This document shows positions 17,054 to 25,217 of a stretch of 64,000 nt of DNA, in pieces. The notes under the pieces were generated by a model. The model was not told where the DNA came from. It saw only the letters and a program-made list of their open reading frames with translations, and did no database searches. The stretch spans positions 1 through 64,000 of the forward strand of contig URYL01000009.1 in the NCBI GenBank assembly GCA_900552075.1. Reading direction: 5' to 3'. The stretch is from an uncultured Bacteroides sp. (GTDB lineage: Bacteria; Bacteroidota; Bacteroidia; Bacteroidales; Bacteroidaceae). A program made the position numbers and the translations under genes. Each line of letters opens with the position of its first letter. The first letter of the stretch is position 1.

Positions 17054-18247
17054 CTACCGAGCGACAAAATTTGGCTGAAAATCGAGCCGTTTTTTCCGGG
17101 TCTTGACTGCCTTCAAATCGCGTAAAATTGTTGATGAAAGAACCTCTGAATATATCTCCGTAGTCTTCACAGAAGTATGACCGAGCAGCTTCTGTACTGT
17201 GGTAATCGGAACGCCTTGATGAATGAGTAATGTAGCACATGTATGACGGGCCGTGTGGTAGGTTATGTGCTTCCTGATACGTGCCATCCCGGCTATATGG
17301 GAAAGATATTTATTGACATCTGAGTTGCATCCTAAATCGGCAAATTTTTCGATACTGTAGCGGTCTAGTATCGTAAGTGCCTTTCCCTCGAATAGAAGAT
17401 GCAGCGGAAGTCGTAGTTCAATTCCGGTCTTGATGGATTTGAAATGAAGCCACCGCTTGCCGTTTACCCGAATAAAGTTTTCCGGAGCCAGCTGACAGAA
17501 GTCGGAGAATCGCAAACCTACATAGCAACAGAACAAGAACGCATCCAGCACGTGACGTAGTTTCTTATCTTCTACTTCCAGGTTCTCCAGCTTTCGTAGT
17601 TCATCTGGAGTCAAGAACTCGTGCCGTCCTTTCTCCTGCTTGATTTTGAACTTCCGAAAAGGATAAGCGTCTGCATGGATATACCCTTGATTTATCGCTT
17701 CATTAACCAAAGTACGAAGCTGCCGAAGGTGTTTGGCTACCGTATTAACACCATTTCCTTTTTCCCGAAGATAGGTCTCAAAGTCCTTTAAGAAGCTATA
17801 CGTTATGTCTTTGAAGTCCAACCCCGGTCGGAACTCCTTCAGGACATTTATTGTCGTTATAAGGTTATCTTTTGTACTTTGTCTACGGTCTGAATGCTTT
17901 ACGTATTCCTTAGCAAATACGGTGAAGGTAACATTGATAGGAGTGTTTTTCTTTATCGCATCACGAAGTAAAGCTAAAGTAGGCTGTATTCCTCTTTTCC
18001 AGAACGAAAGTTCTATAGCTTGGAGATGAAGGATATACTCAAACAACATTGCGTTAAGGTCGTTAGCCTGCGTATGATTGCAAACTTGTGCTGTCTGCTT
18101 GTCCCAGTGCTCTGGCCGCAAATAAACATTTGTCTTGAAGTAGATTTTACGTTGATTCAATGATGCTTCTACCTGCACGAGTGCTGTTCCTTGCTTGTTG
18201 AGCTGCTTTTTACGGTTGTATACAAGGCGGTATCTTATTTTTTCCAT
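17054..18247 (-). CDS. Tyrosine recombinase, probable DNA invertase of the tail-fibre shufflon
   Basis: Site-specific recombinase with an arm-binding domain (RYRLVYNRKKQLNKQGTALV), a SAM-like domain (about 105-190) and a full catalytic domain. The catalytic set is Arg in GLRFSDF, HTARHTCATLL, LLGHTSVKTTEIYSEV with the Tyr nucleophile. It is complete, unlike the integrase at 13527, which lacks the first His. It lies directly beside the first of five inverted crossover sites, so it most probably rearranges the tail-fibre cassettes rather than the whole prophage. The start MEKIRYRL (18247) is chosen because a consensus promoter overlaps the upstream start at 18286. A second integrase role cannot be excluded. 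Confidence 0.88.
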   Translation of the reverse strand: MEKIRYRLVYNRKKQLNKQGTALVQVEASLNQRKIYFKTNVYLRPEHWDKQTAQVCNHTQANDLNAMLFEYILHLQAIELSFWKRGIQPTLALLRDAIKKNTPINVTFTVFAKEYVKHSDRRQSTKDNLITTINVLKEFRPGLDFKDITYSFLKDFETYLREKGNGVNTVAKHLRQLRTLVNEAINQGYIHADAYPFRKFKIKQEKGRHEFLTPDELRKLENLEVEDKKLRHVLDAFLFCCYVGLRFSDFCQLAPENFIRVNGKRWLHFKSIKTGIELRLPLHLLFEGKALTILDRYSIEKFADLGCNSDVNKYLSHIAGMARIRKHITYHTARHTCATLLIHQGVPITTVQKLLGHTSVKTTEIYSEVLSSTILRDLKAVKTRKKRLDFQPNFVAR

Positions 18248-18255
18248 TTTTCGTC

Positions 18256-18287
18256 CGAAGATACATTGTTTGTATTGTTCTAACAAA
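18256..18287 (-). promoter_or_regulatory. Promoter of the invertase gene
   Basis: On the - strand: TTTG (18287-18284), 20-nt spacer, TATCTTCG (18263-18256), one base from the consensus. Transcription would start only a few nt before the ATG at 18247. The promoter lies just outside crossover site A, so inversions would not turn it round. Confidence 0.6.
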
Positions 18288-18293
18288 TCTGCA

Positions 18294-18307
18294 CCCGTGG
18301 GAGGACT
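18294..18307 (+). repeat. Shufflon crossover site A
   Basis: CCCGTGGGAGGACT in + orientation. It contains the 11-bp core GTGGGAGGACT shared by all five sites and encodes V-G-G-L in the cassette that follows to the right. Confidence 0.85.
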
Positions 18308-18728
18308 GATAGGGTTAGCAACAAACGATAAAGATGGATTAATGAGCAGATATTATGCAATTAGAAGATTAGTTGCAGAGGCAGGAAGTGGCAGATATTT
18401 TATGTTTAAATTATCTGGTTACAGAGCCTATGGAACATTTGAATTTATAGCTAACACTGATGATGGAAGAATGTTATTGTGTACTGTCACTTTTTCTGGG
18501 TATACCGGAAATCCGATTAAACCTGCATTAATTAAGAATAAAGAGTTCTATGGTCATTTAAAATTTTATAGAAAAGAGGGTGAAAACAATACAATCTATT
18601 TTCAGCTGTTTACAGGTTCAAATGCGACATCATTATTCATTAGGTGTTTGACCGCAAATAATTATGTGTCCGATGTAGAATCATCCGATGAGCCAGCAGA
18701 ATCATTGATTGAAATTCCTATGTCATGA
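18297..18728 (+). pseudogene. Silent tail-fibre C-terminal cassette A
   Basis: Open for 143 codons from the crossover site (VGGLIGLATNDKDGLM...) to a stop, with no start codon of its own in a proper context. It matches the expressed tail at 19980-20390 in its first 16 residues (GLIGLAT..DGLM) and diverges afterwards. It can only be expressed if inversion joins it to the constant part. It is in + orientation, opposite to the fibre gene, and would need inversion between A and E. Confidence 0.8.
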
Positions 18729-18730
18729 AT

Positions 18731-18754
18731 GGTCACGAAGTAAGTTTCGTGACC
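18731..18754. terminator. Hairpin between convergent cassettes A and B
   Basis: GGTCACGAA and TTCGTGACC form a perfect 9-bp stem with a 6-nt loop, exactly between the stop codons of cassettes A (18728) and B (18766). It would serve as the 3' end for whichever of the two is switched on. Confidence 0.5.
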
Positions 18755-18765
18755 AGTAAGTATAA

Positions 18766-19206
18766 TTATCCTATTGATAGTTTTTCTTCTTCAAGTAAGT
18801 TTAAATCGCTTGTAATTGCAGAACTAACACTAATCGTATTATAATCATCCGATATAACCTTGATAGAAAAGCGAGTGGAATATTGATAAATGTTTGGTAT
18901 ATATATATCTTGTCCTCTCTTATAAATTTTTATTTTAGAATAATCAGGTCCTTCCATTATTTTCCAGACTGTGATATTAGGGTTTCCTGAATCAAAAGAT
19001 GTGTGTAACAAAATAATATTAGGTTGGTCCGTATTCCACGATGGTCCATTTGCTATTATAATTTCAATATCTGCGCCTCTATTGATATTTTTAATCGCAA
19101 TAGTAGTATTTGGACCTGTTAATTCATTACAGCCCAGGAATAAAAATTTATTTGTAGGCAAAAGTCCATTTTTATTGCTTGTTACTGTTCCAATCAGTCC
19201 TCCCAC
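18766..19206 (-). pseudogene. Silent tail-fibre C-terminal cassette B
   Basis: 146 codons from the crossover site (VGGLIGTVTSNKNGLL...) to the stop. It is in the same orientation as the expressed gene but separated from it. Direct joining would require deletion, so it must first exchange places with A by inversion. The C-terminal part is rich in Ile, Asn and Thr (FLGCNELTGPNTTIAIKNI), as in phage receptor-binding domains. Confidence 0.8.
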
Positions 19207-19209
19207 GAG
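19196..19209 (-). repeat. Shufflon crossover site B
   Basis: AGTCCTCCCACGAG on the + strand, so the core GTGGGAGGACT reads on the - strand. It is separated by only seven nt from site C, with which it forms a 12-bp perfect inverted repeat (AGTCCTCCCACG / CGTGGGAGGACT). Confidence 0.85.
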
Positions 19210-19212
19210 GGG

Positions 19213-19226
19213 CCCGTGGGAGGACT
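19213..19226 (+). repeat. Shufflon crossover site C
   Basis: CCCGTGGGAGGACT in + orientation, opening cassette C. It is the right arm of the B/C palindrome. Confidence 0.85.
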
Positions 19227-19533
19227 ACTTTCAAGTTTGAAGATATATCCGTTCATGGATAAAGGAAAGGCATCAGAAGTAAACTCTAATAACAGTTTAA
19301 AAATTTTGGACTCTGGTTATTATTATGTTTCCGGGAGTAAAGATAGAATTACACCTGAAATGGAATATCCTTCTTTTAATGGAGGTTACGTATATGGGGT
19401 ATTATGTGTTAAGTATGCAAAACCAGACTTGATAGAACAAACGCTATCAACGACTAACGGAGAATTTTTCTTTAGGTGTGATACGTATGCACAATTTCAA
19501 TCCAAAATCGTACCATGGAGAAAAATATACTAA
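19216..19533 (+). pseudogene. Silent tail-fibre C-terminal cassette C
   Basis: 105 codons from the site (VGGLLSSLKIYPFMDKGKAS...) to the stop. It is shorter than the other cassettes (136-146 residues) and lacks the GL(I/L)xxxTxxxxGLM start motif after VGGL. It may be a distinct fold or a trimmed cassette. No start codon of its own is needed, because it would be read from the constant part after inversion with site E. Confidence 0.75.
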
Positions 19534-19539
19534 ATCTGG

Positions 19540-19553
19540 CCCGTGGGAGGACT
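19540..19553 (+). repeat. Shufflon crossover site D
   Basis: CCCGTGGGAGGACT in + orientation, seven nt after the stop codon of cassette C and opening cassette D. D and E flank the segment nearest to the constant gene part. Confidence 0.85.
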
Positions 19554-19983
19554 ACTGCCAGTTGCTACTTTAACGCAAAAAGGGCTTATGGATTCTTATC
19601 ACACAAGGTCTATAGGAGATGGTTTTGTCGTAAATATCCAATCTGGTATTAAGGGTAAATATGTAAAGATATTGACGATAAATAATTATAACGGAACGAT
19701 TGCATTTATTGAAATGTGTTCCTATGGTGATAGTTCATATTTTTATGTAGCATTAAGCCTTGGTAATGGTACGCAAACTAAAATAGCGTTCAGGTCTGGT
19801 AAAATTCTTTTCGGTGCATTGTCTGGATTCAGATTTTATGTTGTCGGCCTATCTGTATATATGTTTGTTCCATCAACATCAAAAGATTGTTATGTTTACG
19901 TGGCTAATAGGCAGGGAACAGTACATGATGGTAAGGATATATCTGATTCAATTGATACATCTACGGAAATATCAATATCCTAA
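19543..19983 (+). pseudogene. Silent tail-fibre C-terminal cassette D
   Basis: 146 codons from the site (VGGLLPVATLTQKGLMDSYH...) to the stop. Its stop overlaps the stop of the expressed cassette E by 4 nt, so D and E are tail-to-tail. One inversion between D and E would replace the expressed tail by this one. It resembles A and E at the start and has its own sequence downstream. Confidence 0.8.
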
Positions 19984-20690
19984 AATTGTACTTCTTTAGC
20001 CCCTTCTGGAATCTCACTAACAAGAGAAGCTGATTTGATAAATCTTTTGTCGCTTGCCCCCATACATTTTGCTGTTACAAACACAAAAGAGTTAACTTTG
20101 ACATAAATATCTATACCATCAGAATTTGTGATATAGGATATACCTTTCAAATAATAACCTTTTCTGACAGCATCTGCAACTATGCCTCCCTGATAACCAG
20201 TCACAAAGACAACTGCTTGTCCACCTGATTCATGATTTTTTATGACCGTGATGCACATTGAGAATCCAATATTTGACGGCAAAGTGTATTTTACGACATT
20301 GTCTGCATCATTATAATGAATAGTCATACTTCTAAATGCCGGCATCAAGCCATCCTGATTAGTAGTAGCCAGACCTATAAGTCCTCCCACAACTGTTGCA
20401 AGGGATGAAATTCCCTGCTTTGCCGAGTTCCCATTTTTGTCGATTACACGCACATAAGCCGGGGCGGTTGTCTCACTGAAAGCGGTCTCCATCTTGTCGC
20501 TCCCGGTTGAGGTTGCAGCTACAGCCATGGGTACATTATTGGCTGGCAAAACCGTTCGCTCAGACAGACCGTCTGCAATACGCATTGCTATGCTGTCTGT
20601 CAACTGTTCCATGCTGACAATACCTAATTCGTTACCATCTGAATCTAATGCCTTGAATCCGGCTACTTTTGTTAAATCTACTGTTTCCAT
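19980..20690 (-). CDS. Phage tail-fibre/receptor-binding protein with switchable C-terminus (cassette E expressed)
   Basis: The 236 residues consist of a constant part (1-100, METVDLTKVAGFKALDSDGN...VDKNGNSAKQGISSLAT-type) and a variable tail of 136 residues beginning at the crossover core V-V-G-G-L-I-G-L-A-T. The gene lies directly after the large tail protein and before the invertase, the usual place of receptor-binding genes. Short fibre proteins with a conserved N-terminus and exchangeable C-terminus attach to the tail by the N-terminus and bind the host by the C-terminus; this is inferred by analogy with Mu and P1 fibres. The start ATG at 20690 has the AT-rich leader usual for this phylum. 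Expression depends on the tail operon upstream. Confidence 0.82.
   Translation of the reverse strand: METVDLTKVAGFKALDSDGNELGIVSMEQLTDSIAMRIADGLSERTVLPANNVPMAVAATSTGSDKMETAFSETTAPAYVRVIDKNGNSAKQGISSLATVVGGLIGLATTNQDGLMPAFRSMTIHYNDADNVVKYTLPSNIGFSMCITVIKNHESGGQAVVFVTGYQGGIVADAVRKGYYLKGISYITNSDGIDIYVKVNSFVFVTAKCMGASDKRFIKSASLVSEIPEGAKEVQF
20380..20390 (-). repeat. Shufflon crossover site E (junction of constant and variable parts)
   Basis: AGTCCTCCCAC on the + strand, core GTGGGAGGACT on the - strand. The base before the core differs from the other sites (T instead of C) because this flank belongs to the constant gene part, as expected if crossover occurs inside the 11-bp core. Confidence 0.85.
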
Positions 20691-20718
20691 ATTATTCGTT
20701 TTATTTATTGTTGTTTTA

Positions 20719-23700
20719 TCATACTATACCAGCTCTTGATTGAATACAGCTTAATGATATTATTGACCATTGTGTACCTATAACTTCATCATACATACTC
20801 AGATTGGGAGTTCCAACCAGTTCAATAACACCTCCAGCAAAGTATATTTCATTATAACTATATCGGCCTTCGTATTCTCCTTCAATTGGGAAACCTAATA
20901 TTGGCAATTTATCTTCTGATTTACATGTAGATAAAATTGTACTTCTTGAAAACATAGTTGTTTTGTCGCATATTATAACTCTCGATCCTATAAATTTTTT
21001 ATCAGATGGTAGTATTATTGCACCACCCATAATATTTAAGTCTGTATTAAGTTTATAATAATAAACTTCGTCCACATATTTCTCTGTAGTTTGTTCTGCA
21101 TCGGATTCTTCCAATTTCTTAAAGCCCGTTTTAATATACCCTTCGAATGTACCTGATTTTGCGACAATCTCACCTTCTACATGAGCTTTTGTTGCCCATG
21201 TCTCTCCATTCTCATCGACTCTGAATGGTGCATCGTCTGGAGTTTCACTTCCGGCCCAGATTCGTATCTTTTTTCCAGTCTCGCTGCCTGACAAACCTGC
21301 GGTAACAGTTCCATTTGATTTCTGTATGGCTAGCTGGTTCCCGGACAAAAAGTTAATTTTCGCATTCTTAGCGATAATCAATGAAGTAAATATCGCTCCT
21401 ACGTTGGTATCAAACTTATCCCAGTATTCCGTATTGGTATAAGTAATTGAAGACGATGAAACATGTGTCTTCTTGCACTGGTATGCGTCCCATCCGGTCG
21501 TTGTACTGTCATTACGAACCAATACTACGTCAATATATCTTACCCCTGTATTAGTTGTCAGTGCGCTGTCATTACGATACTGTACACCGATAGCCCATTC
21601 AGAATCTCTTACAACACAGCCCTGCAGTCCTTGTTTACCGTAAGTATGCACTGGAGCAGGATCACTCCACTCACTCCAAATACCAGCAGAACTACGCTTC
21701 CGTTCGCATCTCCATTCATAAGGATAACTTTCTGACACACCTTGTGAAGTGGATGTCCAACCTGAAGGTACATAACCCTCAGACTGTGAAGTGGCAGGAG
21801 TGGACGGAGCAGATTGTGATGCCGTGCGCTGGTAGATGTATTCGTATGTCACCGCATCCTTACCGTCAGCACCATTCTCTACTATGAGTTCATACTCGTC
21901 TGTGTTCGCCTCTCCTGTGAGGATGTACCCACCGTCAGACGTCATAATGCGGTTCCCGTAGCTGTCAAGCACCGTCCATAACGGAGGGTTTGAAGTTTGA
22001 ACTTTAGAAATGAAAGTCTTCCCACCCATTGTGACCAGCGTCATTTCATCTACGGTTAAGCCTGTACGCCATCTTCCGCCATCCTTTATATTTTTACCGG
22101 ATTTGACCTGCAACTTCCATGTTGGATCATCTTGGGAAGGTATGGTATTAGTTCCATCCTTAGATATACATATCCACAATTCACCTTCATAGCTCACACG
22201 GTCGTAGTATGCGGCAAAGTCGCCAGGTGACCAGTCCGTGCGGTCGTTTGCAACCATCACTTCTGTTCCATCCTCTCTAATCTGAGTAACTGTTCCAGTG
22301 AAGTATAATGAGTTTCCGTAAAAGGCATATCCCGTTGCATTGATGCCGAAGATGTTCAGGTTACTAAGGTCACCGTACTGTAAGGCTATGTTCCGTTTCC
22401 CTATTTCCCAATCGTTCTGTTTCCATAACATACGCGTGTAGGTACGGGTCTCATACACGGAAGTCTGTCTCTTTTCGTTCGTAAAGTTACCCCGGCATGA
22501 AAATTTCATCTGCGGCTGCGGATGTACGTTGTATCCGTCACGAAGCACATAACGGAAAGTCTTTTTGTCCTTATCCTGAATTTCCGTGATACTCCAGTAG
22601 ACGGTTGTGAATCCAGCAAAATTGAAGTTACCGATACCGTCGTCACTGTCTTCTGTCGCATCGCGCTCATCGCCAAAATGCCAGATACCCATATTCATGT
22701 CGTCTACGGCAATAGCACCTATTTCACCATCCTCCAGCTTCAATGTAGCCGTACCGGAAGATAACAGGTTGCCTTCCGCATCTGTATCAGGAGTGACAGA
22801 TTCAATCACACCGGCACCAGGTGAACGCCACTTGTCACCTATAACTATGTCCACCCGATTATATACAAGTAACGGAACAATAAGATCTTCCCATACTTTC
22901 AGGCTTCGCATTTCGCCACGGCCATCTTCACCTATTTTTGCTCCAAATCCTGTCAGTCCTTCAGCGAAGCCATCCTTACCGAAAACTGCACCTTCACTGA
23001 ATAATTGCGTCTGCAAGAATGTAAGCACTCCTATAACGGTGTCATTGAACTTTTTGGATACAAATTCCGCACGTGAACGGAGTGAAGAAAACACATTGCT
23101 GTCAGAAGGTGCAGTCGAGTCGTTTACTTTAATTACATACACGCCGCTACCTCCACCTGTATAAGTCTGTCCTTTATATGTGAGTGAATCCACCTTATCC
23201 TCAATCTCTCCAATTCGCGAGTAAGGCATGCTTTCTCCAATCGTATAGACTGGAGAATCCCAAGGAATATCAAGATTCATTTCCCATCCTAAAACACGTG
23301 AATTACGTCCACTTTCGAAATAGGTGTCATCAACGAGGTTGATTCTTTGACCAAACTCAAATGTTCGTGAGACTAAATCCTCTTTTACCCATGAACTTCT
23401 AAGAGTAGTAGGGTAGGTGCCATCATCTTTATTTACTTTATCAGCATACTTCAGTGCTTTCTCTTTCAGTTCTTGCTCGGCTTCTGGAATATATTGGTCG
23501 GAAACGAGTTGGATGTCAAATCCGGATAAGATATATTTGTCTCCATCAACCGGAAACATAATCTCATCAGGAAGCATTCGCCCATAGTCATCATTCCTGA
23601 CAATCTCCCAAAGCTGCTCGCCGCGAGTCTCGTCCTTCGGGGTGGGATTGAAGATGACTCCGAATTCCATGCCGTTCAGCTTTCCGGACTGGAATCTGAT

Positions 23701-24732
23701 TTTCAGTTCTTGGCCTTCGAGGATATACTCTTCCTTGAACTCAAGCCCGGTGTCCTTGTAGCGGTAGTAAGTGACGGTTTCTTTTGTACTGTCCTCATTC
23801 TCCACTTCTTCAGTGCGTGTGTGTACATCGGATAAAGTACCTACCCGTCTGGGATAGACATCATTGAACACCACTACGTCCTCAATGGCCTCTTCTTGCG
23901 ACATCCCTTCGTATGCGTCAATATAGGGAGTATCGGCCGGAAGCATAAGCCGTTTCTGGACTACACCGTTCACAACGGCCTGCTCGTCGGTCGGACGGTA
24001 GTTCGTGGGGATATTCTTTGTTGAACCAAACGCATAGATGCGGGTGGCATAAGTGCCCTGACTTTCGCTGCGGGTGATGCTCGACGCTTCGACATCACGC
24101 TCGATTTTAACGGCATCTCCGAACTCATTTCGCCCAAAATGAATCACGTTGTCCGTTATCCAGCAATCACAGTCCCACTTATCCTCACCCGCCATAGAAA
24201 ACAAAGCATCCAACAGGTTCATGTTGTCGTAGGTCATCGCCACTGCCTTATTCTCTACAGTATCGTCTATGCTGAATGTGAAATCTGTCCCTCGGTAGGT
24301 ATATCCCAACGCTTTCAGGTTGCGGAGGAAAACACCTAACTGCACGTCGAGAGCTGCTGTTAGCGACCATGACGCTTCGCTGCCTGCATGTTCCGGGGTA
24401 TATTTGAAAACCTTGTTTTTCCACTTCCAGTAGTAGGCATCCAATCTTAATTCGTAATCATATCCACCAGTAGAAGTGTTGTAGGTTGGTTTCTGAATGT
24501 CGGTAATCTCGTAGATTTTAGCCAGCTTTCCGCCAAGCGATTCATCCAACGCTCCAGCTAGGTCAACATAATCACCAATTTTGAACGGAATGGGAGAGGA
24601 CACCGAGAAGGGAAGGATTATATAATCCTCTTTCATCAGTGTAAACTTTCCCTTCGCTCCTTTGCTGATAGGGGTAGAGAACCTTGTCTTTCCCGATATG
24701 TCCTTAATTTCAATCATATCCCCAAAGTTCAT
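20719..24732 (-). CDS. Large phage tail protein (tail-tip/baseplate hub with fibre region)
   Basis: The 1337 residues have an N-terminal part (about 1-560) resembling the prophage tail protein/endopeptidase-tail family (MIEIKDISGKTRFSTPISKGAKGKF, NEFGDAVKIERDVEASS, YATRIYAFGSTKNIP). A long middle region with Gly-rich and carbohydrate-binding-like segments follows. The late part repeats tail-fibre motifs (YEYIYQRTASQSAPSTPATS, WSEWSDPAPVHTYGKQGLQG). It stands between the distal tail protein and the switchable fibre gene, so it probably forms the central tail tip to which the fibre attaches. No peptidase active site is obvious. It ends at 20719, 29 nt before the fibre gene. Confidence 0.8.
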   Translation of the reverse strand: MNFGDMIEIKDISGKTRFSTPISKGAKGKFTLMKEDYIILPFSVSSPIPFKIGDYVDLAGALDESLGGKLAKIYEITDIQKPTYNTSTGGYDYELRLDAYYWKWKNKVFKYTPEHAGSEASWSLTAALDVQLGVFLRNLKALGYTYRGTDFTFSIDDTVENKAVAMTYDNMNLLDALFSMAGEDKWDCDCWITDNVIHFGRNEFGDAVKIERDVEASSITRSESQGTYATRIYAFGSTKNIPTNYRPTDEQAVVNGVVQKRLMLPADTPYIDAYEGMSQEEAIEDVVVFNDVYPRRVGTLSDVHTRTEEVENEDSTKETVTYYRYKDTGLEFKEEYILEGQELKIRFQSGKLNGMEFGVIFNPTPKDETRGEQLWEIVRNDDYGRMLPDEIMFPVDGDKYILSGFDIQLVSDQYIPEAEQELKEKALKYADKVNKDDGTYPTTLRSSWVKEDLVSRTFEFGQRINLVDDTYFESGRNSRVLGWEMNLDIPWDSPVYTIGESMPYSRIGEIEDKVDSLTYKGQTYTGGGSGVYVIKVNDSTAPSDSNVFSSLRSRAEFVSKKFNDTVIGVLTFLQTQLFSEGAVFGKDGFAEGLTGFGAKIGEDGRGEMRSLKVWEDLIVPLLVYNRVDIVIGDKWRSPGAGVIESVTPDTDAEGNLLSSGTATLKLEDGEIGAIAVDDMNMGIWHFGDERDATEDSDDGIGNFNFAGFTTVYWSITEIQDKDKKTFRYVLRDGYNVHPQPQMKFSCRGNFTNEKRQTSVYETRTYTRMLWKQNDWEIGKRNIALQYGDLSNLNIFGINATGYAFYGNSLYFTGTVTQIREDGTEVMVANDRTDWSPGDFAAYYDRVSYEGELWICISKDGTNTIPSQDDPTWKLQVKSGKNIKDGGRWRTGLTVDEMTLVTMGGKTFISKVQTSNPPLWTVLDSYGNRIMTSDGGYILTGEANTDEYELIVENGADGKDAVTYEYIYQRTASQSAPSTPATSQSEGYVPSGWTSTSQGVSESYPYEWRCERKRSSAGIWSEWSDPAPVHTYGKQGLQGCVVRDSEWAIGVQYRNDSALTTNTGVRYIDVVLVRNDSTTTGWDAYQCKKTHVSSSSITYTNTEYWDKFDTNVGAIFTSLIIAKNAKINFLSGNQLAIQKSNGTVTAGLSGSETGKKIRIWAGSETPDDAPFRVDENGETWATKAHVEGEIVAKSGTFEGYIKTGFKKLEESDAEQTTEKYVDEVYYYKLNTDLNIMGGAIILPSDKKFIGSRVIICDKTTMFSRSTILSTCKSEDKLPILGFPIEGEYEGRYSYNEIYFAGGVIELVGTPNLSMYDEVIGTQWSIISLSCIQSRAGIV

Positions 24733-24794
24733 AAATAGAAAATGGAAGCCCTAAAAATCCGGACTTCCATTTGAAACAATAAAGGAAATGTTTG

Positions 24795-25217
24795 TTATTC
24801 GCTTCTGTCCATGGGATTCGGTTCGCAAAACTTACTTGAAACCTTACCGAAACACCTGTCAATACTTAACCCGTAAGAGATGCTTTTCCCCAGGTAAACC
24901 AGTTTGTAGACTTCGCTCCCAAGAGCGGGGATTTTGATGTTTACGGCACCTTTTTCCAGTTCTGACTGAAAGGCTTTCTTCTTTGTCCGATAGTCACCTT
25001 CTGAGTCTCCTTCTATGGTGAACTGGAGAGTGATTTCACGCGATGCTACTTTTGCATTGTCGGTTATTATTCGCTTCCCGTGCTCCAGACGGCTCTCATC
25101 TTCGATGTAGTCTTTCATCTGGTTGAATCCGTCGATAGCATCGAGAAAACCGTCACCCATGCGGACACCCCATGTGCTCCAGGCATCCTTCCCGTTAATA
25201 AATAAATCTCCTGTCAT
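24795..25217 (-). CDS. Distal tail protein-like (Dit)
   Basis: The 140 residues follow the tape measure gene (4-nt overlap) and precede the large tail-tip protein, the position of Dit. The sequence has the beta-rich pattern MTGDLFINGKDAWSTWGVRM... and ITLQFTIEGDSEGDYRTKKKAFQSELEKG, like the N-terminal ring domain of Dit proteins. Assignment is by order and weak similarity. Confidence 0.6.
   Translation of the reverse strand: MTGDLFINGKDAWSTWGVRMGDGFLDAIDGFNQMKDYIEDESRLEHGKRIITDNAKVASREITLQFTIEGDSEGDYRTKKKAFQSELEKGAVNIKIPALGSEVYKLVYLGKSISYGLSIDRCFGKVSSKFCEPNPMDRSE

Noticed and set aside
18195..18728. 177-codon frame starting inside the invertase promoter, as an independent gene
   Set aside because: The codons before the crossover site have no good start, and the frame after it matches the other silent cassettes; it is treated as cassette A.
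18294..20390. Repeats at the tail-fibre locus as a CRISPR array or diversity-generating retroelement
   Set aside because: The repeats are few, short, in both orientations and start coding frames; there is no reverse transcriptase and no template-repeat pair.
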